Assembly: GCA_004154925.1 (NCBI GenBank) | Contig: QJNS01000699.1 | Location: 107,159-171,158 of the forward strand | Direction of reading: 5' to 3' | From: Monosporascus cannonballus | Lineage: Eukaryota > Ascomycota > Sordariomycetes > Xylariales | DNA: 64,000 nucleotides | Shown: in pieces, positions 25,288 through 36,400 of the stretch | Layout of the letters: every line of letters starts with the position of its first letter | Numbering within the stretch: the first letter of the stretch is position 1 | Translations under genes and position numbers: made by a program | Notes under the pieces: generated by a model | What the model was told of the DNA's origin: nothing | The model's database searches: none | Seen by the model: the letters and a program-made list of their open reading frames with translations, nothing else

Positions 25288-26627
25288 CGTGGCGACCTGT
25301 ATATGAAGGCGAAGTGCGCTATGGAAGGGCGTATCGCATTTCTCGGAATACCAGCCAGTGGAGGAAACCGAAAATATCAGGAGACAATAATCCTGAATCG
25401 ACGGTACTGTACAGAGATCAAATAGGGGGGTCAAAAGTTATGACCGTGGAATCCTCAAGCGGACGGCTCTCTCGTCGTTGCAGATGTGTAGTATACTCTT
25501 CTTTCGCGGTTTCGCAAGTAAATAGGCAAAAGGAGAAGGATGCGTTTGCATGCACGAATAGCGCGTGTAGGGTTGAGTTAGTACCGGTATTGCATGAGCG
25601 GCCAGGCACGGGACATGGGACTTGCGACACCGCATCAATCAATCTGAAAGTCAATAATCCACATGTTTAGTATTAGGCATGTACGCGCCAGACAACACAA
25701 ACGGTCGCGACTGTAGCTAAAGAAACCCGAACTAGGCATTGGAGACATGTCACCCTGCCAAATCTGGTTGGTTGAAGATCGGATGAGTTGAGACGATAAG
25801 CACCTCGGTACCTAGCAGAAGAGCCAGTAGGCGATCAAGGCAGCCAGGGGTGCAGAGTGGGGAGCTGGCATCGTCGCAGCTCTATGGTGCCTACTACCAT
25901 AGTACGCAGCTAAAGGCTTGGTCTAAGTAGCTGGCCCCTCGCGAGGTCAGCTAAACCCCGTCTTTAGCTTTACGACTGATACCGGTACATCTGAGCATGC
26001 CGTTTACAGCTTGACGTGCCTACCTAGTAACCAAAGCATCGTTGCCCCGCTTAGTCACGATTCTAATGCATCCCCCCTTTCCTTGATGACCCTGATAGGT
26101 TACCTTGATAGATGAGTCGGGGCCCGGCTTGCCAACGGCAGTCCGCGGGCAAGCTGGTGTCAACCATTAAAAAAGACAATGACAACGCTGCAGAATGAAC
26201 GTGGACGTCAAAACGAAGCGAGATGCTGTAGTTACGCGTTGTAGCACATACCATCTGCGCATCTGCGCTTCTCGTCATAAGTCATAGTTTCGGCCTTGCC
26301 CAGGCACAACCCTCTAGCTACTTAGCCAGCAGAACGTAATTTGATGCCGCTGGGAAGGAGACAGTGACTTGTCAAGCCCAGAAAAAGGACGTCTATAACT
26401 GGTCATACCCGAAAAGAGAACCTCCATGTGGACGCCGACAAAGTCTGGCGCAGGGGGGAACAGCCAATACGGAAAGCAGAGTCAGAAGCCAGAACGGCTG
26501 GTTTGGGTAGAGGGGTATGTATCCGGAAGGCATATGCTCTTATGAGTTGCCTTGGGCGGCTGTGTACAAAAAGGGGGCCACTGCTGGCAGAATGTAAGGA
26601 AAACACTAGGCACCAAGTTCAACTCCG
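25288..26627. other. Intergenic: dynein promoter side
   Basis: No gene is recognised in this 1.3 kb. The dynein promoter and 5' UTR lie at the left end and the 3' UTR of the HD-domain gene at the right end. Several short open frames on both strands lack any recognisable domain and overlap each other. Confidence 0.5.
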
Positions 26628-27317
26628 TCATGTGAGGTTGCTTGCCGACCAATTTACAGGCAGGGAAAGGCTCGTTATATCCTGAACATCGCCAACACCA
26701 TCCGCCTCCGCCGCCCACCACTCCTGCATCAATCTCAACCGATCTGTCCTTTCCTTTGCCAAACGCCGTCCCACATCCGTCTTCATCGTGCCCTCCAACC
26801 GAACCAACTTTTCTTCAAAATGCGCCATGGTCTGTTCCAAAGACCGATTCTTCGCACCCCCAAACGTGAACGCCCGCCCAATGCCCACCGCGCCAATAGC
26901 ATCTAGCCGGTCCGCATCCTGCACCACAGCCAGCTCCGGATGCTTTTTTATGAGCTCCGCCACGCGCGCCGGGTCCTTGACCTCACTGGAGTAGCTGACG
27001 CCTAGGCAAATGGCCTGGACTTCGTTGGCGAGACCGGCGGGGGCGCCCATCGAGATGAGCACGTCGTGGGCGAGGCGTGAGGCGTCCTCGCCGGGCTTGA
27101 GGTACTTCTCGTCGCCGACATCATGCAGCAGTGCCGAAAGCACCACGACGACGCGCGAGGTGTGTGGCATTGAGGCCTGAATGTGGCTGGCGAGGTGCAC
27201 GACGCGGCGGATATGGCTAAAATCGTGAGAGGGGTCATAGTGGGACATGTAGTCCCTGACGTAAACCGTCACCTTGGCAATAAGGGACTCGTTCACGGTA
27301 TGCTCGGTAGATGCCAT
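26628..27317 (-). CDS. HD-domain phosphohydrolase (YedJ/YpgQ-like)
   Basis: A single-exon gene for a 229-aa protein of the HD metal-dependent phosphohydrolase superfamily. The metal ligands are visible in order: H in DFSHIRRVVHLA, the HD pair in ALLHDVGDEK, and the final D in VVQDADRLDAIGAVGIGRAF. This arrangement fits the small stand-alone HD proteins typified by bacterial YedJ and YpgQ, some of which hydrolyse nucleotide phosphates; the substrate of this fungal protein is unknown. The start MASTEHTVNESL at 27317 is preferred over in-frame codons upstream because the family begins close to the first helix. The gene stands 494 bp from the outer retrotransposon LTR. Confidence 0.85.
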   Translation of the reverse strand: MASTEHTVNESLIAKVTVYVRDYMSHYDPSHDFSHIRRVVHLASHIQASMPHTSRVVVVLSALLHDVGDEKYLKPGEDASRLAHDVLISMGAPAGLANEVQAICLGVSYSSEVKDPARVAELIKKHPELAVVQDADRLDAIGAVGIGRAFTFGGAKNRSLEQTMAHFEEKLVRLEGTMKTDVGRRLAKERTDRLRLMQEWWAAEADGVGDVQDITSLSLPVNWSASNLT

Positions 27318-27805
27318 AGTTGACTTCTGATGGAGTGTAGATGATTCCGTGGAGAATTTATTCTCGATTTTGTACCACCGGGGCAGCAAACCGACTCTAG
27401 GGCTCACTTGGGTACTGATAACTCGGGCTTCTATTACTATGAAGTGCCCCCACCACCGAAAAACAATTATGAGTTATACCTCAAAGAAAAAAACGATTGT
27501 TCCTGAGTGACAGTAATGGCAGAATAAGGGAAAGCTCCAGCGGTTTGTTTCTCAAAGAACCTCTTCGGCTCAGCCTCGGGGGCCGGACGTGGGGGCGTCC
27601 CATCAGCTTCACAAGTGCCGGTGCGCGAGTGGGGCCAATATTCGTTATCTATTAACTACCCCTACCAGGTCGTGGACAAAATAATTGTCACCCCCACGTA
27701 CTCTTACCCCGATGGACTAAACCTTAGCATGTTAATATCAATGGATAAGTCATTTTACTTCTATCGATTGTAGAATATAAGTCAGACACCCTTTTCAGGC
27801 ACTAC
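27318..27805. other. Promoter side of HD gene, edge of AT-rich island
   Basis: This 488-bp stretch should include the HD-gene promoter. GC content falls as it nears 27.7 kb, where the RIP-affected island begins. No gene is seen. Confidence 0.5.
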
Positions 27806-27810
27806 CCTCT

Positions 27811-28214
27811 TGTGACGGCCTATGAGGTTTAACCAACTATTAAACCTTAAGTCGACGGGTTTATGTTAGCAGGAATATCGTAGGAATTTAAGTAATCAAT
27901 ATAATAACGTATTACATCTCTTAATACCAAAAATATTTTATTACAAATAATTAATATTAATAAATATTTTATTATAAATTAAAATTATTTAAATTATAAA
28001 ATTTAATAAACGTATATATCTTTATTCTGTTAATTGGATTATTATTAATAAGTTAATAATCCGGCTTATTAGTTTACTACCAGTAAGTTAATAATTCGGC
28101 TTATTGGCTTACCACTAGTAAATTGGTAATCCATTACGTAATCTGATTTATATAGTTTTTTTGGCCTTCTTATTACGACCGTTTCTGGAGGCCGTAGTTT
28201 GTTAGGTCGTAACA
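27811..28214 (-). repeat. Outer element 3' LTR
   Basis: This copy aligns over its full 404 bp with 38722-39125, with many C/T and G/A differences. It is the less AT-rich of the two copies: TGTGACGG here corresponds to TATAACGG in the other. Confidence 0.92.
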
Positions 28215-28300
28215 CGATTTCCTTTCTCTTAAAATCTTGTCCCCAAGATTTCCTTTTTTCTGGTAAGTATTTTCTGCATATCTTTAACATGTTCTCCGGT

Positions 28301-28857
28301 ATGTCCAAATGTCGTTTTCGCAAATCCGAATAACGACTTGCCCTGGCTAATTTAATTGAATTCGAAGGTTTTGACGTAATATCTTATTTTTTCTATTCTG
28401 TTCGACAGCTTAATTGCCAAATAATAAATAAGGTTTCTCGTTATATGGAATATGTCCGTCGAGGTTATTCGTATAACGGAATACAAGTTCTTATTTTTAT
28501 AATTAATCGTTATATTGCAAAATCGAAAAAATTAAAAAAAAAATTAACAGCCGAAAAATCTTTATTCGAAATTTTTGCGCGTTTTTTTATATACGTCGTT
28601 AACGTTAGCATTATTAATTTTAAGGTGCGAAATTCGTTAATCGTGCTTTTTAATCTTTATATAATTCTAATAATTTTACGTAATTAAAATTAAAATCCGT
28701 TATCGAGATTTAGGCTTCTGGAAAAGTAAACGTTATTAATTGGAATACGGTGGACCAAAGGTTTTTCTTTTTGGATCTCGTGGACTGGGATATTATTATT
28801 TCGAATGGTTCCGCTATTACTGGTAAAAATTCTTTAACAGGCGCTGGGCGCCAATAA
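28301..28857 (+). pseudogene. Antisense cysteine-rich/coiled-coil ORF of outer element
   Basis: This broken plus-strand ORF lies between outer pol and its 3' LTR, opposite to the element's own transcription. From ATG 28301 it reads MSKCRFRKSE, a TAA, then FEGFDV, LNCQIINKVSR and VRRGYSYNG. Tyr replaces Cys at several positions where the homologous inner ORF (29392-30027) has Cys, as expected from TGT/TGC to TAT/TAC changes. A Lys/Glu-rich helical segment (AKSKKLKKKLTAEKSLFE) follows. The frame shifts once before a tail with INWNTVD and LVDWDIIIS, ending TAA 28855-28857, only 12 bp before the inner element's target duplication. Function is unknown. Homology to the inner ORF rests on my own alignment by eye. 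Confidence 0.65.
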
Positions 28858-28869
28858 GATTTTTGGCGG

Positions 28870-28874
28870 GTTCC
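28870..28874. repeat. Target-site duplication GTTCC, left copy
   Basis: The pentamer GTTCC directly precedes the inner element's LTR and is repeated exactly at 33442-33446 after its other LTR. Confidence 0.93.
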
Positions 28875-29295
28875 TGTAACGAACCTGTTATACATCCACC
28901 TGGAGGTATGAGCAATATCCGAAATGGGGTCTTGATTTGCAGGTAATAATAAGGCGAGGAATAATTTAATAATTCGTTCGTTAAAGAGATTTAAAGATTT
29001 TTCCCTTAATTAAAAAACGGTATAATTACCTTTAAATTAAAAGCTTAGATTAATAATTAAGGAACGAAATTAAGTAAATATTATTTATAGGAAAATCCGA
29101 TTTATTATATATTTTAATTCTTAAAGTAAATATATTATAGATTTACGTAATCTACCAAATTATATAGATTATTTTGATTTATGTGATTTACTAAATTAAT
29201 TAGATTATTCTTAATATTACGTAACCTTCGTTACGCGGGGTTGGCTGGCTCGAGAGTTAAGCCTTGAGCCAGGGTCCCACTAGAGATCCGTAATA
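28875..29295 (-). repeat. Inner element 3' LTR
   Basis: Full-length 421-bp partner of 33021-33441. Differences between the copies are mostly C/T and G/A in both directions, as when RIP acts separately on each copy. Confidence 0.93.
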
Positions 29296-29391
29296 TTATT
29301 CTTTTCCTCTCAAAATCTTTGTCCCAAAGATAGAAAAGTAAGTGGTCCCTTTTTCTAATTAAAACTGTTTCTCGTCAAGTGCCAACTTACC

Positions 29392-30027
29392 ATGACGGGT
29401 CACATAAAAAAACCAGCGCGAAAACCTCGCGTTAATCAGCGTCAGTCCAGGGACAGGCGGTCAACATATATTGTCAAATTTGGTTTCGAGGTTTTACCGT
29501 GTTCTTGTTGTTTAACTTTTGGGGAGAAGCAGTGTTTCATAATTAAGGACATTCCAAGCTGTTATAACTGTTCTCGTTTTCAGCGCAATTGCAACGGTTA
29601 GGCTGTCGCCATGTCTTCCTTAGAAAATATTGGTTCGGAGCGCGACCGTCTTTAAAAAGAACGTCGTGTCACCGAGGACGAGCTCGTAAAGCTCCAACGG
29701 AAATTCCAGGAAAAACTGTCGAAAAGGATAAATAAGTTACAACGTTTACGTCGTTAGGAGGATATCCTGAAAAAGAAAGCCGTTGAGATTTTCAACCAAA
29801 AATCCAGGTTAGACGAATTAGAAAAAAAAGAGAAAATGGAGGAAAAGCGGCGTCGGGTAAAGGCGGAGCAAGTGCAGTTTGCTTCTGAAATGGACGTTAT
29901 GGCGGAGGCGTCTACTTCTTTTGACTGGAACGCCGCTGGGTTGGATTTGAGCGGGGGACCGTTATCGCCTACGACCTTGGCCGCGTTGGAGACGGTCGGT
30001 CAGGATTCTGGCGATGGAACTTATTAA
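29392..30027 (+). pseudogene. Antisense cysteine-rich/coiled-coil ORF of inner element
   Basis: A 212-codon plus-strand frame in the position between pol and the 3' LTR, opposite to element transcription and tail-to-tail with the chromodomain end. It keeps one frame from ATG 29392 to TAA 30027 but has internal TAG, TAA and TAG codons; CAG/CAA to TAG/TAA changes would explain all three. The N-terminus is basic (HIKKPARKPRVNQRQSRDRR). A Cys-rich region follows: FEVLPCSCC, KQCF, PSCYNCSRFQRNCNG. Then comes a long Lys/Glu/Arg-rich helix, probably coiled coil, and an acidic tail with SFDWNAAGLDLSGG ending SGDGTY. The Cys spacing suggests zinc binding, but no named family is assigned. I recall similar unannotated proteins from fungal genomes, but cannot check here. 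Confidence 0.75.
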
Positions 30028-30029
30028 CC

Positions 30030-32624
30030 AGGTCCTTCGCATTCGTTAAATGCTTAAGTGGTTCCTATGTATTATCTTCTGGTAGGTAATTTATTTACTT
30101 GATCAAATATTCGATCTTGTTTTTGACCATTCTGGAATTTAGTATTTTTTTGATTTCGTATTCGTCGGTATCCTTTTCGAATTCCAGATTTTTCTCAAAC
30201 GGGGCGTCTTTTGGAGCTGGTTCTAGTAGGGAAACGTAGAAAACAGGATGTATTTTTATTATCTTAGGTAATAACAACCTGTAGTTGGTTTTGGAAATAA
30301 CTTTATCAATTTTGAATGGGCCAAGCTTCTTAAAATTAAGCTTGTTGCTGGGCCTTTTCGTTTTGATTTGTAAGATATTTAAAGTTGCGTTTTGCCTTTG
30401 CCGTAATAAGTAAACCTTGTTTCCTTTCGCTAGAATTGGTCCCTTAATTCTTTTCCTGTTGTAATACTGGGCCATTCTTTGCTGGAGAAACTGCAGCTTA
30501 GTTCGTAATCGAGCTTGTATAATCTTGATTTCCGTCATTATCGTTTTTGCTCGAGGAGCTATGGTGGTAATTACAGGGGCCTTATGCATTAATTGCTCTG
30601 GTCGCTGGGTTACTGCTTCGTGTCCGTACATAGCTGTATATGGGAACATGCCCATATCCTCGTTGATGGACGTATTGTAGGCCATTTGTGCCAATAATAG
30701 CAGTTTTACCCAGTTGTCCTGTTGGTAGTTGACATAGCTTCTAAGGTACTGTTCCAGGGTCTAATTCAATCTCTCCGTTTAACTGTTTATCTGGGGGTGA
30801 TGGGCTGTCGAGAACTTAAACTTAGCACTTATTTATTTAAAAAAGCTGGTGCCAAATTTGGACGTAAAGAGCTTGTCTTAATCAGAGATGATCCCTTCTG
30901 GTACTCCGTATTTGTCGAGGTAGTACCGGATGAAAGCGTAAGCCAGCTGCTCTGCCGTTGCAGTTCCCTTAAAAGGTAAAAAGTACCCATACTTGGTAAG
31001 TCTGTCAATTATTACCCACATTCCATCGTATTCGATTCCAGTGACTGGGTCCTTAAATGGAGGAAGGCTAGTGATGAAGTCCCAAGATATGGTGTTCCAT
31101 GCTTTATCAGGAATGTCGGTAGAAGTCTCATCATTCCATCCGGGCCAAAAATCATTATCTTCTTTGGCTTTGAAATAAATAAGACAATCGTCCTAGTAGC
31201 AAGCAGTAAAATGTAGTAGGTCGTAAGGGTTTACCGATAGTGTCTTTTTATGAATAGTACATTCTGGGAGCTTACAAAGCTCTGGGGACAACTGTCCGTG
31301 GCTGCTAATGTTTGGTCGAAGCTAACCGTCCTTTATATGCATCTTATATTTCTGGGAATCAAGGTGGCACTGGCATCCTAGCTCTATGGTTATCCTGGAA
31401 GCCGTCTATCCTGGGTAATACTTGCAGGCTTTAACCTTAAAATCCTGGCAAACTGGACAATTTTCGTACTTTGGGATATCGCTCGGAATCTAAATGGTTA
31501 TGGCAATAATAAATTCTGGCTGGGAGGAAATCGAACTAACTTTTTTCTCCTTTTTTTCTGCCTTACTGTCGGTTTTTTGTTCAGTTATTTTAACTTTTTT
31601 CTGGGGTTAAGGAATTCCTCTTTTCTTGGAGTTCCTTTTAGCGGGAGAACGGCACTCGCTTTTAAAATGTCCCTTTTTGCCACAATTAAAACATTCCACT
31701 TTAGACTTATTTTTCTTGGGCTCCTTCGAAACGGAACTCGTTTCCTTCTGAAGCTTACCCTTATCTTTCTTAGTTCGGCTGCTAAAGCCTTTATCGTCAT
31801 TTCGTCTGCCGGTTCCTTTTTTTTCGAAGTACCGATCAAAAGTGCGACGGTCGGCAATAATAACCTTATCGGTATATTTTGCAAAGGATCCCATTTTGGG
31901 TTCCATATATATTTCGTCCTTAACTTAAGGTTTTAGGCCGTTATAATAAGAATAAAATAACGTACTTTCGGGCAGGTTTAAAATAATTGCTAAACGGTTA
32001 AATTCGGTCGTATATTTAGACGCTAATTTAGTCTGGCAAAGGAAATGGAATTATTTAACTACATATTACTCCTTATTAGGATTTCCAAATAAGGCCCGTA
32101 TTCGTTCCTTAAAATAACCGTATTTACCAAAGACATAATTAATAAGGTTTAAGAATTCCTTTAAATACTTTTTAAAATAATCCGTTAAAATGGGCTCGAA
32201 CTATTCCCGGATTCGTCCGGTTAATAGCTAGGAGATAGCTATTATTTTTTAATAGTCCTCCGTTAAAGAACTTTCATAAAACTTAAGGTAAAATCTGGCC
32301 TGAACCAAAAATCCATCAGGGTTCTTTGATCCATCGTAAGGCTTAAGGGGAATTAGCTTGTAACTTTTAACGTTTGGCATTCCGTAATAATCAAAGGATG
32401 GAACAGTTCTTTCCCGTATCCGGTTTGCGCCGAATAATGGTAAAATCGAAGTTTTTTCTAGTGCTTATCTTATATCTAACAAAGGTGGTCGGTAGCTAGC
32501 CCCTTGGCTTCGTCCCCTTGGAAAGCCAAATTATGGAAAAGCCGGTTTTTTTTTTGGCAAGCCGAATATTTTCCTTCTTTAGGCTTTTGATCTCTTAGGC
32601 CAGAAGGTCCAGTCGTTCTTCCAT
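30030..32624 (-). pseudogene. Gag-integrase-chromodomain frame of inner element (no RT)
   Basis: One minus-strand reading frame, broken by stops, runs from Gag to the end of integrase. From 32380 downward the segments share the same codon phase: a Gag domain (LKPYDGSKNPDGFLVQARFY), the zinc knuckle CFNCGKKGHFKSEC (about 31690), a Cys/His-rich stretch (NCPVCQDFKVKAC, then LCKLPECTIHKK), the integrase core beginning IPDKAWNTISWDFITSLPP (about 31100) with SD-stop-D at about 30880, and TLEQYL, then a C-terminal part and chromodomain. A possible Gag start ATG is at 32624, in another phase across an A-run. Stops fit CAA/CAG or TGG codons hit by C to T or G to A; the chromodomain Trp positions are stops. 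Protease, RT and RNase H are absent. Confidence 0.8.
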
Positions 32625-33020
32625 AGTAAGTTCTTTTTTTTTTCAATTAAACGCTTTAATACCTTTTCTTTCTGTTTTCCAGCCGGATATTTTTTTTTTC
32701 CTTTTTACTTATTTTATCTCCTTACACCTTAATTATTTCTCTTACGGATAAAGGTTGCTATTAGGATTAAAAAGAAAAAAGGCCTCTTTAAAATCTAATA
32801 GTAAGGGGTGCCATATTATCTATCAGCTGGAGAACTTTTTTAATAGGTAGTAAATCGTTTAATCTTGTTACTGATCCTTCACCAGCTAATAACGGGGATC
32901 GGGTATGTTATTTATCTTTTAAACGTCGTCCTATGCTATCGTTTGCACTGAGTTCAGGAGAGCTTATGCCTAACTGGGCCTTGAACTATTCGTCGGCTAT
33001 TAATTAAGGAGCTATCAAAA

Positions 33021-33441
33021 TATAACGAATCTATTATACATCCACCTAAAGGTATAAGCAATATCCGAAATAAGGTCTTGATTTACAGGTAATAATAAGG
33101 CAAGGAATAATTTAATAATTCGTTCGTTAAAAAAATTTAAAAACTTTTCCCTTATTCAGAAAACGATATAATTATTTTTAAATTAAAAGCTTAAATTAAT
33201 AACTAAGGAACGAAACTAAGTAAATATTATTTATAGGAAAATCCGATTTATTATATATCTTAATTCTTAAAATAAATATGTCGTAAATTTACGTAATTTA
33301 CCAAATCATATAAATTACTTTAATTTATATAATTTATTAAATCAACTAAATTACTTTTAATATTACGTAACCTTCGTCACGCGGAGTTGGCTGGCTCGAG
33401 AGCCAAGCCTTGAGCCAGGGTCCCACTAGAGATCCGTAACA
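33021..33441 (-). repeat. Inner element 5' LTR
   Basis: 421-bp copy matching 28875-29295. It starts (plus strand) TATAACGAATCT where the other has TGTAACGAACCT, and ends CCGTAACA. Confidence 0.93.
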
Positions 33442-33446
33442 GTTCC
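33442..33446. repeat. Target-site duplication GTTCC, right copy
   Basis: Exact copy of 28870-28874, immediately after the inner 5' LTR. It marks the insertion point in the outer element. Confidence 0.93.
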
Positions 33447-36400
33447 CAGGTATTTTCGGAATTTGGGTGCTTTTTTATTTGATTAGGTACTAGGTAAATC
33501 TGTTTCATTTCCGCATATCGAAAATTTTTTCCATTTCGTATATTTATTCGTTTTTTATTTTTATATCGTTTTGTGCCGTATACACTTTAATTATATCTAT
33601 TATTAATTTAAATAAAAAAATATAAAAAATTAAATAAAATTTAATTTTTAATGGAAATTTTAATTAATAATTATTTTTTGAAATATTTTTAGCGATTTTA
33701 TATGGACCGATATATTTAAAATCGAATTTTTTGCTAAGTCGCTTTATTTAAATATTTTTAATAACGAGGAAAACCATTTTTCCTTTTTTGAAAATTAATT
33801 TTTTCAACTTTTTTTAGTTATAATATTTATTTATTTAATTTCGTACGAATTTTAATTTTATTTTTATTTCTTAATATAATTGCCGTAATTGTGTTAATAT
33901 AAAAATTATTTTAATATTAATTAAACTATTATTGCGTATTTTTTTATAAATTTTTGGAATAAAACCAAAATTTACGTTCATAAATATTATTTTAATATTT
34001 TCGTAATAATTAATATTATAGGTCATTTATACGATTAATAATTTCTTAACCTAGTTATTTTGTTCGTAATTAATATAATATCGTAAATAAACTTTTAAAA
34101 TTTAATTTATTCGTTTTATTTATTTATTTGTTTACGGTTTAAATACGTTAAATAACTTATGATTTAAGCCGATTTATATTATTAAGCTTTGCTAAAACTT
34201 TGATATAAATATTAATTCTTTATTTGATATAATTTTTATTAATAATCTATACGTATTGAAAATATGTTTAAAAAATATATACTAATTGTTCGGCGTTTAT
34301 ATCCTTATAATATAGTAAAAAATAAAAAAATTTCGTAAATCGGTCGACGATTACGAAAACATTATCGTAATATATTCCTATAATTGGATTTTTTAACATA
34401 AAAAGCTTAATAATAAAGTTAAATATAATTAAATACTATAGTCGCTTTACGACTAATAATAACTATAATTTTCCGTATAGTTTATGTCGTCGAACGTTTA
34501 TTTTAGCGTAAATATCGCATTATTATATAATTTTTTATACCATTAATTTTATTTTAAGAAAAAAATATATACGTTAAACCTTTTTTAGAGTTTTATGAAT
34601 CCCTAGATATCCGTATAATTAATGTTCATATATTTCGCGTATTAGGTTTTTCTGGTATTTCTTTAAAATTTGTATTTTGTCCGTTTTTTAGTTTTCTAGA
34701 AAACTATTATTATATTGTTGGATTTTCTAATGTATGTTGCTAAGTATTGCTCGAATCGTCGCAATTTGTCGTAGACGTAAATGTCCTTTTATGGTAATAT
34801 CGAAAATTGTATAACTAATTTTAACTAATTTTTTTGAGGTTTGGGCGCTTATTTAAAATATTTGTTTTGTTATTTTTGATCCCTTTTTATAGATAATAAC
34901 GAAGTCGAAGTTCGCCAATTTTTTTACATATCTTAATTATTATTTTATAAACTTTTTAATCGTAATAAATCGGGTGAAATTTTAATAATCCGTATAAACC
35001 TTAATCTGGTACAATTTCCTTTTAGGAAGTATCTAAACTTTCGAAATGCCATAATAATAGCCATAAATTCCTTATCTGGAATGTCGTAATTAAATTTAAT
35101 TCCTTTTAATTTATACGAAAAAAATGCAATAAGGTGCAATTTACCTTAATTATTTCGTTATTTAATTATTATGCTTAATACGTAATCCGAAATATCGGTT
35201 TTTAATTTAACGAAACGGTTTAAATCGTATATAATTAGTATTAACTTACTAGTAATCGCATTTTTAATATCTTAAAATGCTTTTTCTATATTTGGCATTT
35301 ATTTAAATTCTTTTTTTTGTAAAATTTATTAAAGGTATAATTATTTTGCTAAAGTTTCGAATAAACTTTCTATAATAATTAGCGAATTTAAAAAATGCCT
35401 ATATTTCCTTAATTGTTATTAGCGTTTGCCATTTTATAACTACAGCGATTTTCTTAGGTTTTATCCTAATATGTCCTAAGGTAATAATATATTCCAGATA
35501 TTCCACTTTTTATATATGAAACTAATTTTTTTTCACGTTAATAAATAACCTTTCGTTTTATAAAGCTTTAAAAACTTTATAAACGTATTCTGCGTATACT
35601 TTTTTTATTTTTAAGAAAATAAAAATATCGTTAAGATAACAAATAACGAAAATATTAAGGTATTTTGGTAATACATAATTTATTATTCGTTAAAAGGTTA
35701 TTGGTACGTTCGTAAGTCCCATTAATATAACCAATACTTAAACAGTTCGTATTTGGTTTTGAAAATTATTTTTTATTTGTATTTTTTTTAATTTTAATAA
35801 AATTATATCCATCTTTAAGATCGAATATTATAAATTATTTTTTTTCGTAAAGTTGGTCTTTTATTTCCGTAATTAAAAATAATAATATTCGATTTTTAAT
35901 AATAACGTTATTTAATTGTCGATAGTTAACCACAAGTCGCAATTTCTCATTTTTCTTAAGTACGAAAAATATAAGGTATTCTACTAGTAATTTCGAAAGT
36001 TAAATCTATTTTTTGTAGTTAATTTTCTAGGTATTTTTTAAAAATGCGTAATTCGTTTTTATTAAAGTTGTAAATAGGGTAGAACTTTGTCGAAAATCCT
36101 TCTTTAAGGATTATTTCATAATCTTATTTGCAATATTCTAATAATTTCGTATCGAACTTTTTTTGAAAAATTATTCGTATCTATAATATTATAATAATAT
36201 ATTAATTGGATTTTTTAATTCCTTAGGCGGTTATTCTTATTGTTTTAGATCGTTATTTAATTGTCTTAATTTCGTTTTAGTGGTAATAACGATACGTCGT
36301 ATTTTTTTAATGCCTATTTTCTTTTTTATATTTTGTTCCTTTAGGTGGTAAAATATTTGTTATATTTTTATATCTGCATTCGTTACTATTATCGATCGAA

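Larger units (their letters stand above)
28875..33441 (-). mobile_element. Inner LTR retrotransposon lacking RT, nested in the outer one
   Basis: A 4567-bp element with two 421-bp LTRs (28875-29295 and 33021-33441) and a perfect 5-bp duplication GTTCC on both sides. It sits inside the outer element, so it inserted later. The minus-strand LTR starts TGTTACGGATC. A purine tract (GAGAGGAAAAGAA) abuts the 28875 copy, so transcription is also leftward. The interior has a Gag-like segment with a zinc knuckle, a Cys-rich stretch, an integrase core and a chromodomain, plus an antisense ORF. I find no protease, RT or RNase H. C to T and G to A changes are scattered through both LTRs. Confidence 0.93.
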
